60,842 bases of DNA from Terriglobales bacterium (GCA_021372245.1 JAJFUV010000274.1:1-60842), one strand, 5' to 3'. Numbered from the stretch's first letter, positions 17,621 to 29,943 are shown. The notes: generated by a model not told the origin, from the sequence alone. Made by a program: numbers and translations.

Positions 17621-17695
17621 GGCCGGTCCATCCATTATCGTGCAGGGTGGCAGCGGAAGGGAGGATGAACCTGCGCGAGCCAAAACGGCATGCTC

Positions 17696-20600
17696 TTATC
17701 GCGCAACTCGAATTTCAACCGAAGCTTCCAGACGCACCGGGCCGATGAGTCCCGATTCGAGAAGGGGATCGTCCTTGCTCCAATGCTTACGCGGCGAGAA
17801 CGTGAGCCGGCCGGTGGGGCTGGCCTTGCCGTCGAGGTGCCATTGCGGCCAGCTCTTCAGGCGCGGGCCCATCCATTCGGCATCGGGCGGCAGCCGGTCA
17901 TCACCGATAAGGCGGTTGGGCCAGAGGTTCACCACCCGCACTTCAAGATGGTTCTCTCCGGCGCGAGCGGAGCCGGTGATGTCCACCCGGTAAGGCGGCT
18001 TCCAAAGGACACCGAGGTCGCGGCCGTTCAGGCGTACTTCGGCGATCACTTTTACGCGGCCGAGGTCGAGATACAGACGGTGGCCGGTGCCGATCATGGC
18101 AGCCGGAATCGTAACCGCACGCCGGTAGGTGGCGGTGCCGGAAAAGTGGCGCACGCCATCGTCGGCGTGATCGGTCCAGGAGATCAGGCGGTCCAGGGTG
18201 ACGCGCTCGGGTGCACCCCAACCTTTCGGAAACTCGAGCTGCCAGGGGCCGCTGATTTCGACCGGCGGCGGAACATCCGGGATATCGGCGCGCAGCAGCT
18301 TGTCGCTCGCCGTACGCAACTCATAGGCGCCGGGACGCGTGACTTCCATGCGGTACCCGTCGCCCGCTTGTTCGATGCGGATGCCTTCCATCTGACCGCG
18401 CAGGTCGGTGGCGGAGCTTGCGAGCATCCCGGTCGCTTCCACTCCGTTGCGCGTCACCGTGGCGAGCCGTTCCGGTCCGTCTCCTTTGGAAAAAATCACA
18501 AACACGGAGCCGTACGGACCGAGACGAATGGGAACGCGCGTGAGGGCGGGCTGCTCGTCATAGAGCGCCAATCTCTCGATGCGGCCGGAATCGGGCCACC
18601 ACAGTTCAGGGCGCTTGTCTGTAACACGGAATGTAGCGAGAAAGGTTGCCGCTTGCGGCTCGTTGCTCGCTAGGAAATAGATATCCTTGTCGCCGGCGAT
18701 GCGGTGGATGTAACGCAACTGCTTGCCCGGCTCGAAACCCACGCCGCCGAAATCCGGCGGGGCGCCTACGTCACTCAAGAGGGTGGCGAGTGGTTTACCC
18801 CAGACCACTTTGCCTTTCCCGTAGCGATGCTCGGTGATGTTCACGCCATCGCAGCCGGCCCACAATTCGGCAGCGATGCGGCGCACTTCGGCATCTCCGG
18901 CGCCCCATTCTGCGAGGCTGGGCGACTTCGCAGGCGGCATTCCCACGACGACCGTGCCGGCCGCGACCAATTCCTTGATCTTGCGCAGTTGAGCTACGCG
19001 CATCGCGTTGGACGCCGGAAGTACGAGCGCCCTGTAACTCATGCCGCCGGGCAAGGTGGCGCGGCCGTCGCGCACCGTCATTTGCGCCAGCAATTCGGCG
19101 GAGACCACGTCGTAGTCATAACCGGGCGGCGTGGACAAGTTGGAGAGAGGCTCGTGGACGTCGTTTGGCGTGCGCTCGCTCGCGAGGTACGCCACATCGG
19201 CGACGAAGCGCCCCTGCTGGAGCAAGTGCTGACAGCGCGCCAGGTACGTGAGCCAGGCCTTGGACTGCTCCCACCATGTGATCGTGCGTTCGAAGTGGAT
19301 GCCGTAAGGGCCCATGGTCATGCCGGGCCATCGGTTGAGCCACGGCTGCATGGCGTAGCGATGAATGACGAAGCGGTTCACGCCAAGTGTAAACATCTGA
19401 TCGCCCAGCGGCTTGAAACGGAACGGATGGTTCTGCCACTTGCCGTTCCAGGCGCGCGAAGTGAAAGCCTCGGCGGCCAGCACTGGTTTCGAGTATGTGT
19501 GCGCAGCCGAAGCCATCTCCTTGGTTACCCACCACGGCTCCATGCCCATCCAGAACTCGCTCATGGGCAGATCGGCAACGCCGGCGTAGGCGAGGTCATC
19601 GAGCGGGCCATTGCCGTACGCCTCGATCGATAGCTTGAGGCCGTTGCGGTGACTCAGTTCGCGGAAGCGGCCCGCGTAGTTTTCGAGCAGCAGGCCGGCG
19701 ATGGTGCGGCGCAGGTCCCAAAGGAACCGTTCCGAGACTTCGGCGCTTTCTACCACCCGTCCTGCGAAGACGGGCAGGAAGGGCAGCAGATCGTAGCCGC
19801 GGCGGGCGCGGAATGCCTCGCGGAAACCGGGCGTCCAATTCTGCGATCCGGTTTCCCAACTGTCGATGTGCGTGTAGGCAAGCGCAGTGGCGCCCGCGTC
19901 GCGCTGGTCGGCGAGGAGCTTGCCCATGAGCCCGTCAAAATGGACGTCCACGGCGTGCCTGCTGAGCTTGTCACACTCCAGGCCCAGGCTCTCCTGCGGC
20001 GCCGGATGATTCATCTTGCCGGTGCTGGTGTGCCCGAGCCGCAGGATGGTCCAATTGCCCGCCGGCACATCCCAACGCAGGCGGCCGCTCGCATCCATTT
20101 GAGCGGTGAGATCCACGATCTTTCCCCGACGTATGGGCGTGCCGCCCGCACCACCCTCCAGCGACGGCTGGCTGATGTAAGCGGCCTTGCCGGGGATGTC
20201 TTCGATCCGCCCGTCCCCATGCAATTCCACGTTGCCCAAAGCGATGTCGTCCGGCGCCGGCGCGGCCGGTTTGTCGAATGAAATGCGGAAATAGCGTCCC
20301 GAGGCACGGTCGAAATTCACCGACGCGACTGGCCAGGAAACATTGAAGCGGCGCAGCGGACGCCAGGCGCGGCCATCGTCGGAAACGGCCAGCGTTCCCG
20401 CTGCGGTGGCACGGAAGCGGTCAAGCGCGATGGTGACGGCGCGTGCCGTGAACGGTTGCGGAAACTCGATTGTTACGGCGTACTTCTCGCGGCTGACCTT
20501 TGCGCCGGCATCCGCCATGCGCGGGGAGTCGGCGGGCGGGGTGGGAAAGGCGACCACGGCAACGTCGCGATAGAACCCGGCTGTGCTTTTCGGCTGCAGC

Positions 20601-21052
20601 AGCGTGGCGGAAAAACGACGAGGGCCACTGGTGCGCGCTTCACTCGTTGTCACAATCTGCATGGACAGTTCCGGCGTGATCCAGGGACCGCCGCTGCCGC
20701 ACCAGCCGCCATCGTTGTTCATGTCGATGGTGATTCCCAGCCGTGTCGCCTCCTTCAGGGCGTGCTGGAACATTCCGCGCCATTCCGGCGTCAGGAAGCG
20801 CACCGGGCCCTTTGGCACGAACACATCCACTTCCATGATGATCGCGCCCCGGATGCCGGCGCGGTGCATGGCTTCAAGATCCGCGGTGATGCCCTCGCGG
20901 GTGATGTTGCCGTCGATCCAGAACCAGTAGACCCAGGGCCGGGCGGAGTCCGGCGGATCGCGAAACTCGCTTGCAAGATCGATGGGCGCGCAGAACGCGG
21001 CACAAGCCAGCCAGCCAGCGATGGCGATACCCGCAAGCAGGCGCTTCATCAC
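17696..21052 (-). CDS. Glycoside hydrolase family 106, probable alpha-L-rhamnosidase
   Basis: 1118 residues with a signal peptide (MMKRLLAGIAIAGWLACAAFCA). The N-terminal catalytic region has the GH106 patterns ARPWVYWFWIDGNITREGI, TADLEAMHRAGIRGAIIMEV and LGITIDMNNDGGWCGSGGPW. The C-terminal part (about 940-1100) has GH2-like sugar-binding features, including LDLGRVKVIAEVRLNGRDLG and AGENHLEVRVVNLWPNRLIG. GH106 enzymes remove L-rhamnose from pectic rhamnogalacturonans and flavonoid glycosides; here it would act in the periplasm or outside. The ATG overlaps the upstream gene by 4 bases (ATGA). Together with the secreted genes behind it, and the GH88 enzyme 13 kb away, it suggests use of plant or microbial acidic glycans. 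Confidence 0.88.
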   Translation of the reverse strand: MMKRLLAGIAIAGWLACAAFCAPIDLASEFRDPPDSARPWVYWFWIDGNITREGITADLEAMHRAGIRGAIIMEVDVFVPKGPVRFLTPEWRGMFQHALKEATRLGITIDMNNDGGWCGSGGPWITPELSMQIVTTSEARTSGPRRFSATLLQPKSTAGFYRDVAVVAFPTPPADSPRMADAGAKVSREKYAVTIEFPQPFTARAVTIALDRFRATAAGTLAVSDDGRAWRPLRRFNVSWPVASVNFDRASGRYFRISFDKPAAPAPDDIALGNVELHGDGRIEDIPGKAAYISQPSLEGGAGGTPIRRGKIVDLTAQMDASGRLRWDVPAGNWTILRLGHTSTGKMNHPAPQESLGLECDKLSRHAVDVHFDGLMGKLLADQRDAGATALAYTHIDSWETGSQNWTPGFREAFRARRGYDLLPFLPVFAGRVVESAEVSERFLWDLRRTIAGLLLENYAGRFRELSHRNGLKLSIEAYGNGPLDDLAYAGVADLPMSEFWMGMEPWWVTKEMASAAHTYSKPVLAAEAFTSRAWNGKWQNHPFRFKPLGDQMFTLGVNRFVIHRYAMQPWLNRWPGMTMGPYGIHFERTITWWEQSKAWLTYLARCQHLLQQGRFVADVAYLASERTPNDVHEPLSNLSTPPGYDYDVVSAELLAQMTVRDGRATLPGGMSYRALVLPASNAMRVAQLRKIKELVAAGTVVVGMPPAKSPSLAEWGAGDAEVRRIAAELWAGCDGVNITEHRYGKGKVVWGKPLATLLSDVGAPPDFGGVGFEPGKQLRYIHRIAGDKDIYFLASNEPQAATFLATFRVTDKRPELWWPDSGRIERLALYDEQPALTRVPIRLGPYGSVFVIFSKGDGPERLATVTRNGVEATGMLASSATDLRGQMEGIRIEQAGDGYRMEVTRPGAYELRTASDKLLRADIPDVPPPVEISGPWQLEFPKGWGAPERVTLDRLISWTDHADDGVRHFSGTATYRRAVTIPAAMIGTGHRLYLDLGRVKVIAEVRLNGRDLGVLWKPPYRVDITGSARAGENHLEVRVVNLWPNRLIGDDRLPPDAEWMGPRLKSWPQWHLDGKASPTGRLTFSPRKHWSKDDPLLESGLIGPVRLEASVEIRVAR

Positions 21053-23256
21053 GGTTTCACGACGGTCTTGGACACGGCCTGGTTGTCGAACTCGTCGGCG
21101 ACGCGGACAGCGATGGTGTGCTCGCCGGGCTGGACCTTGCCGATGCGTACGTTGAAACTCAGCTCGCGGGAATCCATGAGTTTGGTCGTGGGTTCAACGA
21201 CGGTCCACTCGCCGCCGTCGAGCGAGTACTCGGCGCGTTCGATGACGCTGCGGGCGTCGCGTGCTGTCCAGCGCACGTCGAGAGCGCCGGAGTTGAGCCC
21301 GGCGGCGAGCGACAGAATCTCCGGCGGCGTATTGTCGATCGTGAACTTTTCACTCTCGAGCTGCGCGGTGAGCGCCATCCCGGCGGGATTGTCCGGCGAG
21401 TCGGAGGCCGTCACGCGGACGCGATACTCGCCGTCCGGAAACGCCGTCGAATCCCACGTATAGTGCTTGTCCGTGATCTTCTCTTTAAGGAGTTTCCACT
21501 CGGTTTCGGCGACACCGCGGATTTCGACCTTCGCAGTCAAATCATCTCCGTTTTCGTCGCGCGCGGCCCAGCGGGCGCCGATGAAGCCCTTGGCGTACTG
21601 AAGGGTCGCGGAAGACGAACCGATGGAGAGGCTCACCTGCGGCGTGGCGGGCCGGGTGCGGCGTGGCAGCGGCGGCAGCGTGATGGATTGCGAGGGCGTC
21701 AGCGAGAGGCTCTGCGGCGGGAACTTGTAATTGGGCGGAGTAATTTCGATCTCCTCGACGACCGGCGCTACGTTCTTAGGCAGGTACGCGACGGAAACCG
21801 AGTCGAGCTCCGGCGAACGGCCATCGGGAGCTTGCTCCATCATGGCGCGCCACTGGATGAAGCGGGCCGCCGGCGAACCGGAGCGTCCGCCTTCGCGCGC
21901 ATCCACGGATGCAGACCACGGGCTCCAATTCTTGCTCGGGCTATCCAGGTTGCCGCTGCGCGTCGAGATTGTGATGCGTCCCCCGTTCAGCACGGACCTC
22001 GATTCAATGCGCCCCCATTGGGAATGCAGGGTGGAGTCGTGCGCTTCACTTTCGATGGTGCCGTCCTTTTCAAGGCCTGGCCCTATGGCGAACAGTTTTC
22101 CGATGTTGCCGGAAGCGGCGTACAACTCGCCGTCCGGACCGGAGGCGAGGCTCGTGATCTGCGTGGGCGCGGTGTTGAGCAGCAGCGTGGAAAGCAACTC
22201 GGATTCCAGGCGATAAATATTGCCCTTGTTGCCCGTACCGGCGATGGCGCGTCCGGCACGGTCCACGGCAAGGGTGTAGACGATTTCCTGCGGGTGGCTC
22301 CATATCTTGCGCGGGAATCCGTCCGTTTCGATGCGATAAACTTCCGAACCACCCGTAAGCGACGCAGCGCCGGGCACGAATGTGGAGGGCACCGCGACCG
22401 CGGTGCGTGTGGTGCCTTGGGCCGGCGCGGCGGGAGCGGGCGCAGGCACGGGAGCCACCGGCACAGGCATCACGACGGGCGGTGCCGCAGCGGTGCGCGC
22501 GCCTGCCGCGGCAGCGTACACGGTGCCGTCGGCGGCCACGGCGACGGCGGTCACCTCACGTTTGGCCGCCTGGTAGAGCACGAAACCTTCCGCTGCCGGG
22601 CTGACGCGGAGAATCAGGCCGCCCGGCTCGGTGCCGACGATCAGGTTCCCGCGCGCATCGATGGCAAGAGACCGGGCGTGCGTTTCATCGGTCTTGAAAA
22701 AGACGCCGCCCTTGCCCGCCGGCGTCACGCGGTGGACCTCGCCCTTGTCTCCGGTGGCCACGAAGAGGTCGCCCGAAGGCGCGAACGCCATGGCCCAGAT
22801 GTACTTCGCGCCGGGACTATAGAAGACCTCGGCTCTCCCGCCGGGCAGGACGCGGTAAACCTTGCCGTCGGGCGAGGTGGCCGCATAAACACCGTCCTGT
22901 TTGTCGACGGCGACCGCGTATATATCCATTCCGTCCAGTTCCGCTAACACCTTGCCGGCGGCACCCGAGGGCACCATGTAGAGCTTGGCCTTGGCGCCGC
23001 CCGCCCCGCCTCCGCCCGCGTAGAGGTTGCCTTTGGAATCGCGCGCGACGGCCCACAAGTACGGCGAGGAGGAATCGTAGAGTTCCTTGAGGGACGGCGC
23101 GAGCGTGACCTTGCCGTCGCTGGAAACGGAGAGGCGCTTGATGGAGCCCTTCTCGAACTCCTCGCGTTCGCTTACGGACCACACACGCGTCTGGCTCGCG
23201 TTCGCGTACATAGCGGCCGCTATCAGGGCGGCGCAAACAACAGTGATTTTGCGCAT
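21049..23256 (-). CDS. Secreted beta-propeller protein with C-terminal Ig-like domain
   Basis: 735 residues with a signal peptide ending near YANAS. Residues about 30-400 contain repeated propeller blades of the NHL/SMP-30 sort (AVARDSKGNLYAGGGG, AVAVDKQDGVYAATSPDGKVYRV-type, AMAFAPSGDLFVATGDKGEV, SLAIDARGNLIVGTEPGG), plus a Pro/Ala-rich insert near 265-295. After about 480 there are beta-sandwich segments with DSPDNPAGMAL and a final domain ending in VRVADEFDNQAVSKTVVKP, like an Ig or fibronectin module. No catalytic motif was seen. It is coupled to the rhamnosidase gene by a 4-base overlap, so it may be a substrate-binding or scaffold partner. Confidence 0.75.
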   Translation of the reverse strand: MRKITVVCAALIAAAMYANASQTRVWSVSEREEFEKGSIKRLSVSSDGKVTLAPSLKELYDSSSPYLWAVARDSKGNLYAGGGGAGGAKAKLYMVPSGAAGKVLAELDGMDIYAVAVDKQDGVYAATSPDGKVYRVLPGGRAEVFYSPGAKYIWAMAFAPSGDLFVATGDKGEVHRVTPAGKGGVFFKTDETHARSLAIDARGNLIVGTEPGGLILRVSPAAEGFVLYQAAKREVTAVAVAADGTVYAAAAGARTAAAPPVVMPVPVAPVPAPAPAAPAQGTTRTAVAVPSTFVPGAASLTGGSEVYRIETDGFPRKIWSHPQEIVYTLAVDRAGRAIAGTGNKGNIYRLESELLSTLLLNTAPTQITSLASGPDGELYAASGNIGKLFAIGPGLEKDGTIESEAHDSTLHSQWGRIESRSVLNGGRITISTRSGNLDSPSKNWSPWSASVDAREGGRSGSPAARFIQWRAMMEQAPDGRSPELDSVSVAYLPKNVAPVVEEIEITPPNYKFPPQSLSLTPSQSITLPPLPRRTRPATPQVSLSIGSSSATLQYAKGFIGARWAARDENGDDLTAKVEIRGVAETEWKLLKEKITDKHYTWDSTAFPDGEYRVRVTASDSPDNPAGMALTAQLESEKFTIDNTPPEILSLAAGLNSGALDVRWTARDARSVIERAEYSLDGGEWTVVEPTTKLMDSRELSFNVRIGKVQPGEHTIAVRVADEFDNQAVSKTVVKP

Positions 23257-23267
23257 GGCGTTTAGGT

Positions 23268-25130
23268 TTACTTGACCGTGATTCGGAGCGTGTAGCTGCC
23301 GCTGACGATGAAGTCGAACGGGATGGCGGCCTGCTCCACCGCGCTTTCGGCGCTGGTGAGCAGATGGCGGTTGGAGGTGCGCCCGTTCTGCATCACATTA
23401 AGAACGGAAGCAGGCAGGCTGGGCAGCGCCTTGTCGTCGCTGTAGACGGCAGGGCGCGCCTGGACGAAGGCGGCGTAGAGCTTGTTATTGGCGCGTTCCT
23501 GGTTGATGAGCGCGACGGTCTGGGGCAGTTCCAGGTACCGGTTCATCGTGCCCGCCGCGAGGCTCGTGCGGTTGAGCGTATCGGCATCGCTGAGCAGAAT
23601 GCGGTGCTCGCCCTTGGGCAGCGTGACGGGCACTCGCAGCGTGAAATTCTTCTCCACACGCTCGCCGCGGTACGGCCGCAGGAAAACCTTCACGGGGATC
23701 TCTTCGCCCGGCGTCACCTCGTTGCGGGCGATCCAGGCGCGCTCGATGGAAGCGATCCGGCGGCGCGGCAGCAGGTCGATGGTGGCATTCACCGCCTTGA
23801 GGGTGGGCATCTTCACCGCGTTCGAGAACAGACGGCCGAACTTGTCTCCCCACCACCCGGCCAGGAGCAACGGAGCGGGAATGGGCATCTCGCTTTGCGC
23901 CTGCATCGTGTTCAGCGAGATGTTGGGCATTCCATCCATCTCCACCTTGCCGCTGAGCCGGTAAGTGGCCTCTTCAGCAAAATCGTTCAACCCGGAAATC
24001 GAGTTGTACAGCGTGAACATCATCAGCGTAGGCGTCCATTTTTGCTCGACGGCCACCCGGAAATGGAGCGTCTTCTCTTTTCGGATGACATTGTCGTCAT
24101 CGAAGCTGCGCACGCGGACGCTCACCGGAATGGTGGGAGCCGTCTGGCCGAGAACGCCCATGATGCCGCTGTGGCGGTCCTGGTGCAGAGCGCCGACGAT
24201 CTCGGTCGCGTTGGCAATCTTGGTGGGCGAATAAGCCGAGGAAAGCACCATGAGCACTTCCCCTTTACTCATGGGCAGATTCAGCGGGCCCAGGTTGAAG
24301 AATGGGTGTCCGAAGGCGAGGACGCGCTTGCCATCGTTGTAAGTCACCGTACCAAGGCCCGTGACGCTCATGTCGCCTGAAACGAGCACGCCCGCAACCA
24401 CGTCACCGGGAGCGAGTGAATTACGCCACCCCGGTGCGGGCCCGGCGCTTGCAAGGGCACCGCTTGCTCCGCCCTGCACGGCCTTCAATCCAAGCTGCTG
24501 GAACAGCGGACCGAACTCCCGTAATACGTCCTCGTGGAATCCGGCAAACAGCAGAGGGGTCTCGATCGGAACCATGGTCGTTTCCACGGGCGGGGCGTTT
24601 TGCGCACCCGCGGAGACGGTTTGCGCCAGCAACTCCGCCGGGACGTTCAGTCCCGCCCGATCGGGTAGTTTGTCGGGAGTGCGGGCGCCGGCCGGACGCG
24701 TCGCGTCGAAGTCGTTGATCTCGAGCATTAGCTCGATGGGCGTGATGCCGCAGATGGCATCCGGCGAAAACATGCTGAGCCGCAAGGCGATGGCGCCGGC
24801 CAGCTTTCCGTCGATGTAAACGGGACTGCCGCTCATGCCCGCGGCGACGTTGGTCGACTTGGCTTTGCCGCCCAACTTGCCGAGGATAACGTCCTGCTTG
24901 GGGCCCCATGCGTTCTTCCACAGGCCGATGATTTCGACCGGCACCGGCTCGGGCTGGCTGCCCGCGAAGACCGTCCATGCGACGCCGCGCATACCGGGTT
25001 TGATTTCGGACGAGCGAAGGATCTCGACAGGGCCGCTCTGCGGGCGCGGAGGCGCCGGCGGATCGGCGGAGGCGAAAGTCACCAGAACGGACGCGAAGGA
25101 CACCGCCCCCGCCAAAAGGATGCTTCTCAT
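23268..25130 (-). CDS. SpoIVB-peptidase-S55-like secreted protein with reversed motif order
   Basis: 620 residues from ATG 25130, chosen because the signal peptide (MRSILLAGAVSFASVLVTFA) starts there; the frame is open further upstream, but that part overlaps the esterase gene. Residues 98-103 are GMSGSP, followed by VYIDGKLAGAIA and GITPIELML, matching the serine half of the SpoIVB S55 domain. About 155 residues later comes GLGTVTYNDGKRVLAFGHP (258-276), matching the histidine half. In SpoIVB the histidine half comes first, so the catalytic halves appear swapped here. A C-terminal beta-sandwich follows. The role is unknown; it could be a secreted serine protease or an inactive relative. It lies 11 bases upstream of the propeller gene. 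Confidence 0.72.
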   Translation of the reverse strand: MRSILLAGAVSFASVLVTFASADPPAPPRPQSGPVEILRSSEIKPGMRGVAWTVFAGSQPEPVPVEIIGLWKNAWGPKQDVILGKLGGKAKSTNVAAGMSGSPVYIDGKLAGAIALRLSMFSPDAICGITPIELMLEINDFDATRPAGARTPDKLPDRAGLNVPAELLAQTVSAGAQNAPPVETTMVPIETPLLFAGFHEDVLREFGPLFQQLGLKAVQGGASGALASAGPAPGWRNSLAPGDVVAGVLVSGDMSVTGLGTVTYNDGKRVLAFGHPFFNLGPLNLPMSKGEVLMVLSSAYSPTKIANATEIVGALHQDRHSGIMGVLGQTAPTIPVSVRVRSFDDDNVIRKEKTLHFRVAVEQKWTPTLMMFTLYNSISGLNDFAEEATYRLSGKVEMDGMPNISLNTMQAQSEMPIPAPLLLAGWWGDKFGRLFSNAVKMPTLKAVNATIDLLPRRRIASIERAWIARNEVTPGEEIPVKVFLRPYRGERVEKNFTLRVPVTLPKGEHRILLSDADTLNRTSLAAGTMNRYLELPQTVALINQERANNKLYAAFVQARPAVYSDDKALPSLPASVLNVMQNGRTSNRHLLTSAESAVEQAAIPFDFIVSGSYTLRITVK

Positions 25131-25147
25131 AAGGTGAGCCCTTATCC

Positions 25148-26200
25148 TTAGTGTAGCTTCAACCAGCGGTCGAGAAAGGCGTACGCCTGGCGGCGGACCT
25201 CGGGCGGGAAGTCGTGCTTGGCGCCGGGATGCACGGCGGCCAAGCGGTCCGGCGCCTTGAATATGCGGGTATAGACAGGCAGCGCCGCGGCAACGCAGTC
25301 CTTCACGCCGGAGACTTCGAAATTGCTGTCCCCGGTGGGTGCGTTGATGAAGATGGGACGGGGCGCGATGGCGCCGAGGATCTCCGTGAAATCGAAGGGC
25401 ACCTTGCCCGGATCCTTGCCGTAAACAGCGGCGATACGCGGCATGTAGCGCGGGCTGGTCCAACCGGTGAGATCGCCGTTGTAATATTTCCGGAATGAGT
25501 TGAACCCACAACTTGTGACCACCGCCTTGATCCGCTCGTCAAAGACTGCGACGAAGAGCGAGTTGTGGCCGCCCAGCGAGTGCCCGATGACACCGATGCG
25601 TTGAGGATCCACTTCGGCGAGCGATACGAGAAGATCGACCGCGCGGCGATGATTGACGATGCCCTTCATGGTCCCGCTAACGTACTTCGGGGAGTCGAAT
25701 TTGTAAGCGTAATCTCCGAAGCTAGGGTAGTCCGGGGCCAGGGCGACGTAGCCGCGCTCGGCGAGTTCGTGGGCGTAGTGGAGGTTGGGCAGACCGGCCA
25801 GACCCGCGGGTTCAGCCTTGCCGGGACGAGTGGTCTGGTGCAGGCACAGCATGGCAGGCAGGCGGCCCTTGCGGTTGAGCGGCACCAGGAGGTAGGCGGG
25901 CACCCGGTCGCCCTCCTCGGCCAGAAAAGTGAGCTTGATTCGGGTGTAGGCGGCCGTCCGAACCTCCTCGAGTTTCTCGACAGCCAGCGACTGCGTGCCG
26001 CGAGGCGGCAAGGTACCCATGACGAGTTCCATGCCAGCGAGAATGTGGCTGCGGCGCTTGGCCCAATCGCGTTTCGACCGCACCACGTGCCGGTGACCTT
26101 GCCCGTCCAGGTAGTACAGGAGATCGCCTTTGTCGCTATAGAAGGGCGGCGGCGCGGCGCAGGCCACGAGCGCCATAAGGGCAAGGGCAGTTCGGATCAC
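25148..26200 (-). CDS. Secreted alpha/beta hydrolase (dienelactone-hydrolase or acetyl-esterase type)
   Basis: 350 residues. The start MIRTALALMALVAC ends in a lipobox-like LVAC, so it may be a lipoprotein; a plain signal peptide is the alternative. The fold marks are PAMLCLHQTT, the nucleophile elbow IGVIGHSLGGHNS (Ser about 207), the Asp region PIFINAPTGDSNFEV, and the catalytic His in HPGAKHDFPPEV near the end. This arrangement is seen in secreted esterases that often accompany glycan-degrading enzymes. It precedes the S55-like, propeller and GH106 genes on the same strand with small gaps, so it is probably the first gene of that operon. Confidence 0.82.
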   Translation of the reverse strand: MIRTALALMALVACAAPPPFYSDKGDLLYYLDGQGHRHVVRSKRDWAKRRSHILAGMELVMGTLPPRGTQSLAVEKLEEVRTAAYTRIKLTFLAEEGDRVPAYLLVPLNRKGRLPAMLCLHQTTRPGKAEPAGLAGLPNLHYAHELAERGYVALAPDYPSFGDYAYKFDSPKYVSGTMKGIVNHRRAVDLLVSLAEVDPQRIGVIGHSLGGHNSLFVAVFDERIKAVVTSCGFNSFRKYYNGDLTGWTSPRYMPRIAAVYGKDPGKVPFDFTEILGAIAPRPIFINAPTGDSNFEVSGVKDCVAAALPVYTRIFKAPDRLAAVHPGAKHDFPPEVRRQAYAFLDRWLKLH

Positions 26201-26242
26201 GGCAACAGTCTACCATTGATCTTCGCGTCAACCTGAGGGACT

Positions 26243-27130
26243 TCACTCCGGCCAGTGCTGGCGGACTCCCTCGCTTGACACCACCGCCCGCCAGCGGGAA
26301 TTGAAGCGCTCGGCGATGTCCGGCCGGCTCGCGAGTAAGGAGCCCATGCCGAGCCGGATGTGAGGATCTACGTCGTTCTGTTCGGTGCCCAAGCGGGTCT
26401 GAATCTCACTCCAACTGTCCGTCAGTCCGCCTGTGTCGATAAGCACGACGCGGTCTCCACAGACCCCGAAGTTCTTCAAATGAGCGTCCATGGAAAAGAC
26501 CCCGCGGCTCCACCCGGCCTGCCGGAGTTCAAGAAACCGGTTCAGCCATTCCTCGACCTCTTCGAATCTCCCTTCCTCAGCCAGTTCCACCAGGCGAGCA
26601 TAGAGCGTGTCCTCGACGCGCTGGGTGGCCTGGCTGACTTCGAGCCACCCCGGCCAACCACCCACCTGGACGCGCGTGGGAGGGAAGATCACCTCTTCAG
26701 GAACCAGCGCGGTACCGTGCAAACAGGTCTGCGCCAGGCTTTCGCCTCTCTCACTGCGGAAGCGATATATCCGCCACACTTCGCCAATGTGCGTGGTATA
26801 CCAAAGTCCGCGCGGCACGAGCAATATCAACGATTGCATCATGACCCGGAACAGCCGGTTCCTGTGCGAGGGCCTTTCAAACAGCTTGTCGCCGCCCGGA
26901 ATGAAATGCGCAATTCGCCGGGCCAGCTTCCATATGACGATCAGCGCGATAATCTCCGAGCTGGAACGTTCACGCCGCACAACCCAGTGTTCGGAGGCGT
27001 AGACAACTTTCCCCACGCCCTCTCCGATGCGCTGCAACCGCTGGCAGGTCAGCTCCGCCGGAGCGCTCGACAAGGCTCGCGGATGTCTCGGAGGTTCCTG
27101 GCCGTTGCCCAGACGCTCCATAGCCAGCAT
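26243..27130 (-). CDS. Protein-kinase-fold phosphotransferase-like protein
   Basis: 295 residues, no signal peptide. FSMDAHLKNFGVCGDRVVLIDTGGL (about 213-237) resembles the catalytic loop (D-x5-N) and metal-binding Asp of eukaryotic-like, APH-type and YrbL-type kinases. A Lys-poor N-terminal lobe (KVVYASEHWVVRRERSS) takes the place of the usual glycine loop. A hydrophobic stretch (MQSLILLVPRGLWY) may contact membrane. The substrate is unknown. ATG 27130 or 27121 could start it. It follows the ppdK terminator on the same strand and so must have its own promoter or rely on read-through. Confidence 0.6.
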   Translation of the reverse strand: MLAMERLGNGQEPPRHPRALSSAPAELTCQRLQRIGEGVGKVVYASEHWVVRRERSSSEIIALIVIWKLARRIAHFIPGGDKLFERPSHRNRLFRVMMQSLILLVPRGLWYTTHIGEVWRIYRFRSERGESLAQTCLHGTALVPEEVIFPPTRVQVGGWPGWLEVSQATQRVEDTLYARLVELAEEGRFEEVEEWLNRFLELRQAGWSRGVFSMDAHLKNFGVCGDRVVLIDTGGLTDSWSEIQTRLGTEQNDVDPHIRLGMGSLLASRPDIAERFNSRWRAVVSSEGVRQHWPE

Positions 27131-27146
27131 TGTCGCTCCGATCGCG

Positions 27147-27183
27147 CAAAAAGAAAATGGGGCTGGCGGTGTGCCAGCCCCAT
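27147..27183 (-). terminator. Rho-independent terminator of ppdK
   Basis: An 11-base perfect inverted repeat (ATGGGGCTGGC at 27157-27167 and its complement at 27173-27183) with a 5-base loop. On the minus strand it is followed by TTTTCTTTTTG. It lies 30 bases after the ppdK stop and reads in the ppdK direction. Confidence 0.9.
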
Positions 27184-27213
27184 TCTTAAACGACTGAGTT
27201 ACAGAACTGCGGC

Positions 27214-29943
<2,730 letters not shown>

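Noticed and set aside
20971..22947. 658-residue plus-strand frame opposite the propeller gene
   Set aside because: Shadow of the propeller and GH106 genes; repetitive Arg/Gly/Asp composition without motifs.
25131..25511. N-terminal extension of the S55-like protein
   Set aside because: It overlaps the esterase gene and lacks homology, while a good signal peptide starts at 25130.
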